A stretch of DNA of 64,000 nt from Phorcus lineatus. Its lineage: Eukaryota > Mollusca > Gastropoda > Trochida > Trochidae. The DNA is taken from assembly GCA_921293015.1 (NCBI GenBank), contig OV121084.1:25234946-25298945 (forward strand), written 5' to 3'. The translations under genes and the position numbers were made by a program. The notes beneath the pieces were generated by a model. The model was not told the DNA's origin. It made no database searches and saw nothing but the letters and a program-made list of their open reading frames with translations. This document shows positions 36,841 through 50,600 of this stretch, in pieces. Every line of letters starts with the position of its first letter. The first letter of the stretch is position 1.

Positions 36841-37940
36841 CGGTCCTCTGATATTTCTAGTGTAAATTTCAGGTTATACATCTGTCGACAAATGACGCGA
36901 GGTATGAAGTACCAGAGATTTCAACGAACACATCTCTGTGTCATGACGGTCCTCTGTCCTTCTTGGTGTTCATATTGTATCAGTTACCTGTTATATGACA
37001 TCAGTAGACAATTTACCTCTGCATAATGCAGCGAATATTGCAGGACCAAGAGGCTTCAACGAAGACATGTGTGTTACATGACGGTCCTCTGTCCTTCTTG
37101 GTGTTCATATTGTATCAGTTACCTGTTATATGACATCAGTAGACAATTTACCTCTGCATAACGCAGCGAATATTGCAGGACCAAGAGGCTTCAACGAAGA
37201 CATGTGTGTTACATGACGGTCCTCTGTCCTTAGTGTTCATATCTTATCGGTTACATGTAATCCCTTGAACCTTTGTATACATATATGATGAAGAAGGGAT
37301 GACAGATAACGAGGACATAATGGTGTCATTTCCAGCCTTTACATAGCGTGTATCCCTGCGACATCCCTGTGGCCAATTTGAAAAAAAGTTAACTGCACAT
37401 CAACTCTTAAGACTCTGTTAGTAGTGCTTCTGTTATATCAGGTATATGACACGTCATGGGACTCCGTCTACATCGGACCGACCATTGCAGAATGATAAGA
37501 TGCCCAATTTGAAGAAAACACGATCAGCTCTGAGAAAAGGTCCTATTTTGTGATTGTTGCCTCTTGCCAATAACCTTTCTTATCATTTTTGTCATGTCAT
37601 TTAAAAAATGTAATCTGTAGCATCACGTGATGTGACTATAAGAACACAAAGACGAGCACAATTACTTTCAACCACGTTTCTTTTGCAATGAGACACGGTT
37701 ACGCCGTCATTTATTTACATCATCTCATCCTTGATCGCTATGCATTCCTCAAACGAGAAAATTCAGACGATAATATGCGGCCATTTTTTAAAAAGAGTAT
37801 TCTGTAGTGTTTTTATTTATTTCTGGTAAACTAAAACATTCGTCCACTTGTAAATATGTCTTCATAGCAATATCATTGTATATGTATTCATTTTTCACCA
37901 ATGTATAGTTGAAACATGCTGCTTCATCAGAAGAGTTTAA

Positions 37941-38049
37941 GGGCCTAGATTTTCGAAGCTCTCTTTGCACTAAGATGGTCGTAAGTACCATTCATTAACA
38001 TTGGCTTACGACTATCTTAGCACTAAGAGAGCTTCGAAAATCTAGGCCC
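37941..38049. mobile_element. Palindromic MITE, 'gattttcgaagctct' family (copy 2)
   Basis: It starts gggcctagattttcgaagct and ends agcttcgaaaatctaggccc, perfectly inverse over the outer 30 bp or so. Inner arms (cactaagatggtcgtaagta / cttacgactatcttagca) are near-perfect. It is related to the diverged copy at 18032-18142. Confidence 0.93.
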
Positions 38050-39910
38050 AAGTGTGACACGACATTCAAATATGTGTACAATCTAGCTATAATGTTCATT
38101 CCGCAATAAATATTAACATAACCATATGAATTATCCTTTAACAGACATCCTTTTATATATTTAGTTCAGCGAACATCAAACTTTATTTTCTTAATCTCAT
38201 ATTTTCGAGTTGTTCGTAATAAAGTAAAGTATATCTAAAATCTAATGAAATGAAAAGTATCTTACAAATGCCCAATACATACGAATAACAATAACAGCTA
38301 TTCATCAAAAAGCTAAGATTATGTAAATGATCCATTTTTTGTCAGTAAGTATTTTCACTTGCGTGTGTGTTACAAATACAAACGTTTTGAAGATAACGTT
38401 TTTTTTGAAAAACTGCTAGATATTTTAGATCACATTTCTGATTTATCTTCGATATTGTTCTCATTATGAGCTTGTGATTGAGATGTTACTCTCTTTGCTA
38501 TGTATCTGATAAGAGTGGCGTCTGATTGGTAATGATGTCATTCTTTCTTGAAATCATAATGTCAGCCGATTTCCAGATCTTGACAGCATAGCAGGTTATA
38601 CACGACTAAAATCAGAGGTAGTCATAATCATTCGAAGCATATGTTTTAATACGAGAAAATCTTATGGATTAAAAGTTGCAATTTCTTTGTGCCCTTGAGT
38701 TAAAAGAGAGCCATTTGCATGGATAGTTAACTTTCTCAATCGAAGTTGTTAATTTACTATTCGTAAAGAACTTACTATGAGGAAAACATGTAAGAGAAAT
38801 AAATACATAAGGACATTTTTTTTCCGTTTTAGGCTCATGAGATCCAATTGGCTTACGTTGTGATATGGGCGTCCAGCGTCTGGGCCTCGTCCGTCCGTCC
38901 GTCCGTCCGTCCGCTTGTTCAATTTTCGATTTATCGATTTTCTTCTCTCCAATTACTTCCTCTAGTTAGTTGTTGAAATCTTATAAATTTTGTATTTGGC
39001 GATTCTGTAAGTGAAAGGACGTTTTTTTTAAAAAAAAATTCAAAACAAATAATGATTAGTTGATGTCAAATGTATTATATTCAGAGGGCCCAACATCTCC
39101 TAACTAGACCAGTTCATCTGTAATCGTAGAGAAAATAATCAAGCATCAAGCAGAAACTATCGGCGACCAGTTTTATGTGAGCTCCTTTTAATTATTTGAG
39201 ATAGGGAAATGCATTCACCGATCACAGTACGTTCATTATAAACTGCTTCTTATGATAAAAGACATTGACTTGCAATTGAAAACATTGATTTTCGTTTTCG
39301 TCAGTTCACTTTATTCATCTTAAAATCCAGCTAAGGGCCAGTGTGGCCACGTACTCAAAACCCTCTTTTATATTCCTATCCAAAATATAAAGGCCCAGCA
39401 AGCTGAAATATGGTTTTATTTCTTTACTAAATAAGAATTAAACATTGTACAAAAGGAATTTGGTACATAATCAGTGTTACGTTTCATTTTCTTCACCAGA
39501 ACAAGAAAAGCTTAGAAAGCTTTTGTGTACAGTCTCCTTAGCAAAGTGGGATTATGATTTCTAGATTTTGTGACTCCGATGTCCCTGATAAGGGCCAAAG
39601 GAGTCACGAGCCATGGTCATTTACATCTTCATATACAGAAGCAAGAACTGAAATGCTGTTCACAGACCCCTTGTCTAATAGGCGGTCCCCATTGATTACC
39701 AGTGACAGGTTTGAAGTCATTATGTCAATGTACCAGTCGGCTTTACTTGGCAATCAATATTGATCATTAATAGAAGCTTATTATCACAAGTTAGGTAAAA
39801 AGTGTTACATATACTATTGTTCCCGTTCTCCCTAGACTTTTTAAACTGAAACACCGCAAACAAAAAATTTGGAATTTATTGGTTTAGTTCTTAGTCAAAT
39901 TTTAAAACAG

Positions 39911-39955
<45 letters not shown>

Positions 39956-41340
39956 ATGTGATTGTTTTTACTTCTAACTTCATATTTTTCTATATCTAAT
40001 ACCTGGGAGCTGAACATCAATCTCAAGATTGTGACCTTTTTTCATATATTAATATGCATATAGAACTATCATTTTTCTGTACCATTATTGCTCAGGGTTA
40101 ATGTAGGCCATCCATGTATCTTTTACACTTAAGTATACGTGTTTGTTATTTATTTACACATTCTGATTCTTAAGCTGAATCTTGAAATCTACTTTATAAC
40201 AGACATAACATCAAAGATTAATAGATATAAACTTTAGATGACGTAAAGCCATAATAACAGAATGACACTTTTTCTATTATTAGTGAATGTAGTCTGGAAG
40301 GATTTGTGAAACAATTGACACTAGTAATAATTACAAGTCAGAACTCTAGCTCCAGACAGCGAGTATCCGCTCCGTGACGTCACTAATATACTCGCTGCCA
40401 TCAGAAGGCTTCAAGGTGAAAAAGCTCTAACACAGCGCGTGCAACCAACGATTGATGTCACGCTCTAAAATTGAAGCTCCTAACTCATAGGATTCACAAT
40501 GCAACTCCGAACAACGACTCAAGAAATGAGTACGGCAAACGAAACTTTTTGTTATTTTATTAAGTTGTCTTTGAATTTTTAAAACGTAACAAATTGTCCA
40601 CCATATGCTCATCAAATACAAAATTATATTTGAAGCAAATTACACCAACTTTTGAAATATTCATAGAATTTCATACGCCAAACGTTTATAACATACTCTC
40701 GAACCAATTTATTTGTATGTAAAATAACAATTTGGTTCGAGATTATCGATGACGTCAATTCCTATTGTTGTCAAGAATCCTGACAACAATGCCCCCGCAA
40801 GTGAAGGCAGGGCAACTACCGTAGAGGTACTCGAAGGAAAGGCGCCCTGACTTGGAGGTTGGTCAGAACTCAGACATCCTCAGGACATCAACGACGTCTT
40901 TATTAGTTCTATTCTATGTATATATCAAGATGAAAGGAAACAAAAACATATAAATCATTTTTTATCACTACATCGTATAAAAGGAATAATGTAAACTCGG
41001 TTATTTATGTGTATGTACTAGCTTATATCTTATAGAAACCAAACAATTCAACAATCAAAAGTACAATCATAAGGGAATGGAATTCATAGATGTTAAAAAG
41101 ATATTTTTATAGTTGTTATCAAATGCCTTTTCCCACACTATATGTACAACATCAGTGCCAAAATCATTTTCAAAATACTTATAATTCTTCATTTAGACAT
41201 ATAATTGGTAGCTTCTCATTGTCAAATGTTTGAAATGATTGAAATAAACAACCAGGCAAAAGAAAGGTTTCACTAATTTTTCTCTTTAAAAGGCATCTAA
41301 ATATCGGCATTTGATTTACCCAAATACATAAGAAAAGAGA
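38050..41340. other. Intergenic; microsatellites only
   Basis: There is a (GTCC)n run at about 38888-38914 and a (TA)n run at 39914-39951. No supported gene was found; open frames at 39554-39763 and 40427-40621 have no domain. Confidence 0.45.
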
Positions 41341-41342
41341 CA

Positions 41343-41371
41343 GGGGGGGGGGGGGGGGGGGGGGGGGGGGG
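41343..41371. repeat. 29-nt poly-G tract
   Basis: An uninterrupted run of 29 G, very unusual in this AT-rich sequence. It lies about 80 bp beyond the stop of the Tc1/mariner transposase remnant. Confidence 0.95.
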
Positions 41372-41452
41372 ATTTAAAAATTACACAATTGTGAAGTTTA
41401 AAGGCAAGTGCACAGAAACTCTCAGTAGTAGCTGGAATCACGGAATCTGTCA

Positions 41453-42383
41453 TCAGTAGCGAGTGGCATCAATCCAAGCAAGTACACGCCTCCTCGTTGA
41501 AGTCGTCAGGCGTCGGGTGACATCAGCAGGGATCCTGTTCCATGTATTTAACAGAGCTTGCTCAAGCTACCGCTGGTTGTTCGGAAGTGGCAACAGCTCT
41601 CTGAAATGGCGGTCAATGTGATCCCAAATGGGTTCGATGGGGTTCATATCTGGTGAGTTGTCTGGCCACGGCAAAACAGTTACGTTGGCGTTCTCAAATT
41701 AGTCTCTAACAATTTTGGTATTGTGAGATTTTCTTTTCGTGTTGCAATAGCAATCATCTTGGGTGTTGTTGGATGAAAGGAAGGACGATAGGTCTCAGTA
41801 CCTCATCAATGTATCGTTGGCCATTGAGATTCCCTCGCAGAACAACCACCGTCGTTGTCATTTGGCCACAAATCCCTCCCATCACCATGATGCTTCCACC
41901 TCCAAACAGGTGATCCTATCTGATGCAGTTTGGTGACTCGAACCCTGCCATCGTTCCTGAATAGACAAAACCTGCTCTCGTCTGTAAACAGCACCCTCCG
42001 CCAGTCACGTCGCTGCCACCGGCGTACGGTAAGTGTCAATCGTAATCTGCTTTGACGGTATACACGGGTCAAAGCCATTCCACGAAAGGGACGGTAGGCT
42101 CGTATACAAGCCAAACGAAGTCGAATTGCCGCTGTTGTTGTCGTCGTTACGACTCGGTTTCGGAGATGAATCTTCCTGATGTAGCGATCTTCGGCCGCAG
42201 TTGTTACCCTAGGTCTTCCCGATCTTGGTCTGTCCCGTGTCTGTCCTGTCTGCAAGTAGCGTATTAACAGCCTTCTGATGATGGTTTGGCTGCAGTTGAA
42301 GTTCTTGTCATTTGACGCTGGGAAGCCCTCATAGTGGACATACGGATCGCTTGGTCACGTTGCGCTTGCGTGAGTTTTGGCAT
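41453..42383 (-). pseudogene. Tc1/mariner transposase, frame-shifted remnant
   Basis: Read on the minus strand it starts MPKLTQAQRDQAIRM (helix-turn-helix region), continues with RDRPRSGRPRVTTAAEDRYI, then the first catalytic Asp in FTDESRFCLF and the second in WPDNSPDMNPIEP. It ends RRRVLAWIDATRY. The order and motifs are those of Tc1-like elements (DDE transposase). The reading frame changes at about 42260 and again near 41900, and at least one in-frame stop occurs in the C-terminal part (near 41565), so it is inactive. Length (~310 codons) is slightly below the usual 330-345. Terminal inverted repeats could not be defined. Confidence 0.9.
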
Positions 42384-44821
42384 ACTTTTTGTGGTTTTTA
42401 TGTTACTGAATGTCTGCTCTTTCCAACAAGGGTATATGCCACACTGCTGCACGTGCATCACAAATCATGCCTCAAAAACACGATTTGCACGTGTAGTGTT
42501 GATTAACAATCCCAGTGCCTGCGTTCTATGTCGTTCTATGTTCTATGTTCTATGCGTTCGTGTAAAGGAAACGATGCAGTATTACTACCATTTCCTGCTT
42601 AGAATCAAACCCGTACCAGCCCTAGGTCTTAATCTTTTCATGAAAAAATAAAAGTGAAACCTTTCCTATGCGCTGAGGGTGTATATATATATATATATCG
42701 TAGCTACCCCTCCCTTCTCCTTCCTCTCTCATATGTGATAGTAAAGTTTTGAAGTAATGAAAGGCTAACAAGCAATAGGTTAAAGGTGTGTACAATTTAA
42801 CTCCCTTATATCGATTGCTTGTAAATATTTTTTGTTCTGCATTGAAGATATACATCTTTGTAAGTGATTCCAGTCATCAGTGTAAAACTTCACACATTTG
42901 TTCAGTTTTCTCTAGACACATACTGTAATCTGACAAGTGTGTACTTAACAGTATTCTATGAAGACTAAGACTGTAATATTACTTACCCTGACACAGCTTA
43001 TATCAGATGAGGATTTACTATGACGTTCAAGAATGTATTTCATAACAAACAAAACATTTATAGGCTGGTTTCAAACATGATTAATGTTACCCTGACCAGT
43101 GAACATGCGGAAGGTCATCACTTTCATAAGCTGGTAAAAAGCTTGCGTCTGAGGTAAAACAAATACATATTATCTAATTAAATTTTATATCACGTTTTTC
43201 TTTTCAATTACGGACTTATTTTAAGCACTTAGAACATGCACGTTATTTTCAGAAACTGTCAGAGATGAATCCACAGTTACGTCTTTCAACTACAGAAGAA
43301 AAACTTCTTATTTCTAGAACCAGGAATAAGAAGTACTTTTTATAAGCTTTGAAGTAGATGTGATGTAAGTCGTTAGATGTGTTGGACTGTGAGTGCTCAG
43401 ATTCATGCTATGAAATTCTTCTTTAAAAAATAAATAATCGGATTAGTCTTCAGAAGGCGCCGTGTCTGAATTCGGTGTGTGTAATGGCTGGATTAAAAAC
43501 CATTAGGTTCTTACATATTGGCGGATATTCTTTTTAATACCCGAGGGGACTTAATGCATTTTTTGCCTTTTCACGTTAGGTAGTGATGTTGGATTGAAGT
43601 GCATAGCGTCAGTTCGACAGCGCTTAGTAGGATAATTCCTAAAGTATTTCTTTGTCAAATGAACATTAACTTATTGCATCGGATTTAATAACTAAAATTT
43701 CAATATATAAACCATCAAGATTATTCATTATTTCTTCAGAGGTAAATTAGAAATTGGTAAAAAGAAAGTCTCCCTATACATTAATATGAATTAATGTAAC
43801 CACATCTCGTCACGGTAGAAGATAAATAACCATCATAATCATGAATTTAAGAGAACGTCAGATATGCTCAAAGATATGATTACCAACAGTTTGGACTAAA
43901 TACATAAATCATGACACAGTTTGGATAAACGATGGTTTTGACAATGAGAAATGAATTGCACTAAACCTATGAAATTATCACTTAAATAAATGTTCACGTT
44001 TGTATGATGCGATCAGCACAGAGATGAAATCAATAAATGTATCGGCGTAATTCAACCTGCTGTCTTAAATCTTCAATCATAATTATTTTACAATGAATAT
44101 TTCAGAGAGTTTTCTCAGATAAGGTGACATGAAAGTTAAACTAAGTAAACGTATAAGCTATAGATTTATCACAAGAATTTGAATGGGTCTAGGTATGTTA
44201 TCTACGCCCCCTAGATAGCATAACTCACTAGATAAAAGGAAGGATATTGCTGATGATAATATAAATATTAAAAGGGGAGAGTATTACTGTTCACAAAATC
44301 CACTGAAAACTACTGTTGATGGGTAGTTTCGCAAATAATCATAACAATATCATATGTGTATATTTGTAACAATAATCGTTTAAAGCAAATCTGTTAAGTG
44401 GGAAAGAAAAACTTGTAGCATGATAGCAGAAAAGGGAACAAGAGAGAATGCGGTTGCACATTTGTAAAAATGTTATTTCGATTTTGCCAACAACAAAAAA
44501 AGTTTCACGGAGTCAATGTTTTATGGGTTTTTTTTGTGAAAGGCGGACGTATTCTATGATTCGTTTAAATATTAAAATGAAATTTGTTAGTTTTCGCCTT
44601 TTGAATTTGTATCTGAATTTTATATATATACCCTGATTTATATGCGGGAATAAGCCATCGTTTTACTTATCTACTCATCTATTGATGGGCTTAATGGATA
44701 TTGGGTGTGAAATACTTTATAGGCAATTGGTAGATTACATTCCTTTTACATTCGGTCGATGTCTTTCAATCCTAAATATTCCCAAACACGAATAGGAGCT
44801 TTTCTTTCACGACGAATTCAG
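42384..44821. other. Intergenic; nothing recognised apart from a short (TA)n
   Basis: A (TA)n run lies at 42679-42698. No supported gene; the upstream exons of the gene starting at 44822 may lie here but were not identified. Confidence 0.4.
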
Positions 44822-47464
44822 TGATATTTCGAGAGAGGAGGAAGAAACGTCTGTTCATTTGATCCACGAATACAGAAACATGAACCTAGTGAGTTATTCG
44901 GTGTTTCCTGTAATGTTAAGTATGGCTGATGCGATCGTCAGGTCATTCTATCTCCGTCATATCAACCCTGATGAACATGGCCTCGGAGGTCCCCCGTTAC
45001 ATCAGAAAGTACAGTGTCTGCTTGACGCGCTCAGACCCCTGAAACCTTCAATTTACATTAATTTGCTATTCGACACTCGATCGTGTACAATTAAGGATAA
45101 AACAGAAGTTGCGCAAATCAAGAATGCAGGAGACCTCTGGGTAACATGTCAGGTAAAGAAATACTTTTGGATTTTTCTGTTAGGTAACCATAAACTTAAC
45201 AAGTTTTGGGCGAATAAATCAATTTCCGGTGGTAATGTGACTAAAGACGCGATCACGTCACAGATCAAATTTTGGCACAAAATGGCGTCTGCAAAATATC
45301 AACAGTAGCAACCGCCATTTTGTTTTAACTATATCACGTGATCGATAGCTAGAACACATGGATTGCGGAAATTCTATTATTTGCTTTTGTCAACATGTCC
45401 GTCTGTATATTTTGCAAGAGCTTTTCTGGGTGATTGTAAAAATTTGAAATCTTCTTGAAAAAAATTTGGAGGTATTTTTGAATAATGCATTCTTGAAGTT
45501 GATGTGATGAACAGCGAGGTCAAGAGGGAGGGAAGCGATATAGGAATCTATATAGAAACATCTTCTTTTAGATTCAAACGGTTGCTTATCAATTATGAGT
45601 TACAGTTTAGAATTATCAACTAAACGACATATCCTATCGGGGGTACTTTTTGTGGAAAAGAAATTAAATAGAAAAGAAATTAAATTAGATAAGAAAGTTA
45701 TTAATACATTTGTGTAACATAACGCAGTTGCAACATGGTAATGAGGATAACAATTTGGTCGATTTATATTTTATGACTAGATAAATGAGAGCTCACACTC
45801 CCTTCATCGACGGTATACGTGGGTGAAAATCTTTGCCACGGCATTACAAGACATTGCTGATTAGTCATAGCATAAATCAATTGTAAATTTATGGATAATC
45901 TATCCATACATATACTTAATTTTTATAAAGCCTTAAAATTTGTAAAAGCGACTTTATCTATATGTCATTTTCTCTCAAAGCAACATGGCGGTAATAATAC
46001 TAGTAACACACAGCTCAATATAACCATCTGATGCCTTGTTAAAATCAACAGAGAAACATACATTTATTTGCAACAACGATTAGTGTTATTATCCATTTTC
46101 AGGAACCTTGTGTTCACAGTTCAACTCAACGCGTTAACGTAAAAGGTAAGCAATTAATTTAGTAGAGCAAGAAAATAAAATAAATTGATGATATCTTGAA
46201 ATGTAAATGTAAATCTTAGTTTGACAACATTTATAGTACTCTGCCGTACAAGTAATCTTTATATACACTATCAGTCCCCGACGTTTAAGTTCAAAGTTTA
46301 TGTAATGAGTTGAAATTGGTTTGGTATATACACAATAACATTAAAGAAAATGTTGTTTCTTTTCAAACCCGTAAACAGATGCAGAAAGAACACAATGTCA
46401 TGCAGTCACTCGGAAAACATTTGTAATAACGTTCAACCAAGAAGAACAGATTTATGCGATCCATGACAGAACAGGGACGGTTGCACATTTGCATATCAAA
46501 AGAATCGGCGTCTTAAATGTAACAGACTTGGTTTATTGTCCTGGTGGTGACAAACCTCTAAAATTTATATCTGAACAGAGCATCATATACTCCTTCACCT
46601 TCCCGGAGATTGACGGATATGACAAATACCAATGGAAAGATGATCAAGGAATAGGTAAGAGGAATTTATTGGGAAAAAAGATAATTAAAAATATTTCATG
46701 TAGGATACTTAGAAATTAGATTGAAGTGAGAGAAAATACGTAGATAAAAATAGAAATAATAGATTGTAATAGATTAATCATGAGTTTTGCCGATTCCAAA
46801 GCAATTGAGAATCATCTTTGAGCCAGAGGTAGACTTCTCATACCATCTGAAAACGCCAGGAAGCTAAGAGGGCTAGAAAATAAAAAAAATGGCATAGGTT
46901 CTCTTTTTCAAGGCAAATATTATTGCACACCAGGCAATATTCACTTCTCACATCAATATATCCCCTGACGCTTACAACAATTGTCCAGAACTTTGCGTGC
47001 ATCCTAACCTTCAATATGTTTATATTCAAAAACAATTACACAACCCCGTATATTGTACGAGACGGCTAACCAAGTCTTTTCGCAAAAGCCATGACGTGAA
47101 ACCTAGGAAATTTATCAGCTTAAAAAGTAATGCAAATAGCTCATGCTTAATTTCTTCAAATACAAAAATAACATTCAAAAGTCGATAAACTCAATGAAAA
47201 GCGCCTGTCATCATGCAGTAAGTATTACCGATGCAATTGTCAGATTTTCGGTATATCGAAGGCGTGATGCGAGTGTAATGGGGTGCACTTGATTTTTAAA
47301 ATATTTGTATCTAGAACCGAAAGACCTAGAATGCTTTTCGTGTATTCTGAAGAATTATATAAATGACTTCCTTGTCATTAAAATATCTTGTTGGCCATGC
47401 ACATGCTGCTGTTGAAAATTAGAACAGTAGTAAATTAGGTCGTTGGTGATAAATTATGCCAATA

Positions 47465-47504
<40 letters not shown>

Positions 47505-47505
47505 C

Positions 47506-47556
<51 letters not shown>

Positions 47557-47568
47557 ATGATAAAAATA

Positions 47569-47603
<35 letters not shown>

Positions 47604-50600
47604 AAATCATCGTCATCGTCATCATCTTCATCATCGTCATCACGATGACAACCGTTTTGCAGATTTAAAGTTCTTGTACTGTGACCAGTCTTCTGGAATG
47701 ATTCTACCAATCAGTAACGAGATGATCTTTAAAGGAACGTGGACGGACCACGGCCCGATCGTACGTGTCCTCGCATCTACCGCCCAGGAAATACTGACCG
47801 TCTCTCTTGAAACAGAGACCCGGTAAGCAAATTTCATTATCTTATCAGAAACATTCATATTCAAAATAATATTATGATTATACAATTTTGATTTTTGTCT
47901 ATGATATTCAAACTTTAATTGTATCAACAACAACACCTATTGTTGTTTTTGCGCAAGCAGATATATGTCTTAGCCCTTTTGTTCTACGTGATCAATGCCT
48001 TTGGTACGTCAGAGTGAAATTAAAACATTTTAATCGACGAATCAAAGTGGATATGCTGCATTGTTTTAGTAAGGAGTATCTGTATCGAAATGTCGCATAT
48101 AATGAATAAAGAAGTTGCTATCCATTATATCTTGTTATTATCGTCATTCAAACTTCTACACTGCCCCTAAAAGAAGTAAGTAAGTTGTAATCTGAAATAA
48201 ATTCAGACATCGAAAATAAAGCGATAAGTTCCCTTCTGACTGGAACTTACAAAGAGTAACCTAAAAGCCCTCTGATTTGAAGAAGCAAGGTCAGGTAGAG
48301 GTCGGGACTACTTTCTCAATGTAGCATTCCGCAGTTAACCAACCCTAAAACGCCAATTTCATAAATACTTTTTCAAATTGCATAAATATCATTAATCATA
48401 TCATATCAAAACATTTTACAACAGCTTTCACAATGTCTTCTGTCAACAACTTTTTGTCAGCTGATAATTGGGCCTGTTAAATAAAAATCAATTGTTTTAC
48501 TGTAATTTGTTTTTCATTAAATTTTGGTAAATGGTCATTTTCAATTTAATTAGAATACTTTACCCTCCGTTTAATTCTAAAAGTTTAAATTTGTAAGCAC
48601 CTTTCAGTCTGTTTCTTATTGATGTTCACGTGACTTTTTGCACTCTCAAATTAATAATTGTTTTGACAGAATGCTATACTGGGTGCAAAGGTCAACTGAT
48701 AAAGTTGGCTTGTACAGAATTGGATATGGTGCGGGAGAAAACAAGATGGAATATATTAACACCTTCGATAAACCCTATGATGACTTTGTTGTACATTCTT
48801 CTCGTGAGTATTTGTCAGTTTCAAAAACACTGAAGGCAAAAAAATATTCATTAAGACTTTACATATATTATGCAACATTCCTTCTTTTACGAAATCTACT
48901 TTCGTTTGATGTTTAACCTTTGCTCTCACACACATCAACCATGCTGAAAAACACTAGGACATAACACGGAAAGAATCCATATAACAAGGTTTTTCACATA
49001 TACTGCATGTGGGGACATGATTACTTTCGAGATTCTAGAAAAGCTTTATATAAATGCTGTATATCATTATCATTTTTATGGCAAAACTAATATTGTTCAA
49101 AATATATAATGAAGGTACGGCAAGGTTTAGCCATTATTGATCTCTCCTCTGTCCGGAAATGGATTCTTGGCGTAAATGTGCTTTATCAAGTTAGTAGACG
49201 GATCTTAGTTTCGATTTCCGGGCTGGGGAGGGGTCTAAGATGACTGACTTTGTCGTACCTTCTCTTTATGTTAAACAGATAGGTACCTTTGTCGTACCTT
49301 CTCTTTATGTTATACAGATAGGTACCTTTGTCGTACCTTCTCTTTATGTTATACAGATAGGTACCTTTGTCGTACCTTCTCTTTATGTTATACAGATAGG
49401 TACCTTTGTCGTACCTTCTCTTTATGTTATACAGATAGGTACCTTTGTCGTATCTTCTCTTTATGTTATATAGATAGGTATAAACAAATTTGGCGCCTGT
49501 GTTTTTTACAGAGAAATGTATTTACGCGTGTGCTGGGCCTCTTGTACGCCTTTCGATGTCTGGCAAGCCCGAGGCTTCCAACAGTGATGAGCGAATAATG
49601 TTCCCGAGGAATTGCTCAGCTCTGACTTTGTTCGAGGAAACTTTGTATATCCGCTGGAAAAACGAGTAGGTTTAAATCCTGGAAATATTCTCTGAAACAA
49701 TTATTTATTAATATCCTTGAAAGTAATTGGTTAAACTTATTTTAAACCAAGTTTAGGATTGGGCAAAGGATTTATAAAAATCAGATTGTCGTACAAAAAG
49801 AGTCGTATACGTTAATAGGAAAACTGGTTATTCTACAACCATTGCGCAACGCTTAAACTGGCCTGTGGTTAAATCCTCGTGAAATGATTTTTTAATGTCA
49901 GCATTTTTTTCTCATTAAGAAAGCAATAAATTCTCCTCTACTTTCATTTTTACATAGAAGTTTGAAATAAACAAGTGACAAATACATCACTAATATTATT
50001 CTTCTTTCAGGGGCTTGGCTGCGTATCCTCTAAATTCGAGTCTACAAGTACCATGTTTTGAATCAGTGAGCGGAAGATGTACAAGTCGTTGTCGTTTACA
50101 GGTAAAGACGTTGTCTAGTATATTTTATATTTATGTTAGCGTCAAAAAGGAGAACCAGGTAGTATCGGCAAAACGTCACTGCCGGGGCAGATTTTATTAC
50201 TCATAAAGTGAAGCAAGTGAGTTAAGAGAGGCAAAGTAGCTGACAGTGACAAGCGTTGCGCAAAATCCCCTATGTAATGATATTTTTATATGATAACAGT
50301 TTTGGCTTTTACACCTCTTGGATTAATATAACGCAACTGTCAAAATTGGCCTATACAATAGCAACGGTTTTGCTATATTTTTGAAGAATCGGTACGTTAT
50401 ATTGATTTTATGGTTGGTTAAAAAGATCAATTGTGCAATACATATATATATTGCTATAGATGCCTCTCTTTCCGATAAATCTTAACTTTAATGTTATGTA
50501 CTATTTTCTTTTACAAAAAGTGTGGCCTAAATAAATTGCAGTTACTGTAATTTAGCGCAGATATCACTTCGTATGGTCTACATGGAACTCCGAGATGATG

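Noticed and set aside
42264-42651. Plus-strand open frames opposite and beyond the Tc1/mariner remnant
   Set aside because: Shadows of the minus-strand transposase; no domain of their own.
47419-47826. Open frames rich in V, Y, L or D/M around 47466-47640
   Set aside because: They are trinucleotide-repeat translations; only the part from 47663 on is accepted, as an exon of the YWTD-like gene.
49240-49473. Repeat protein FVVPSLYVIQIGT x6
   Set aside because: A 39-bp intronic minisatellite with period divisible by three; no sign of selection on the protein reading.
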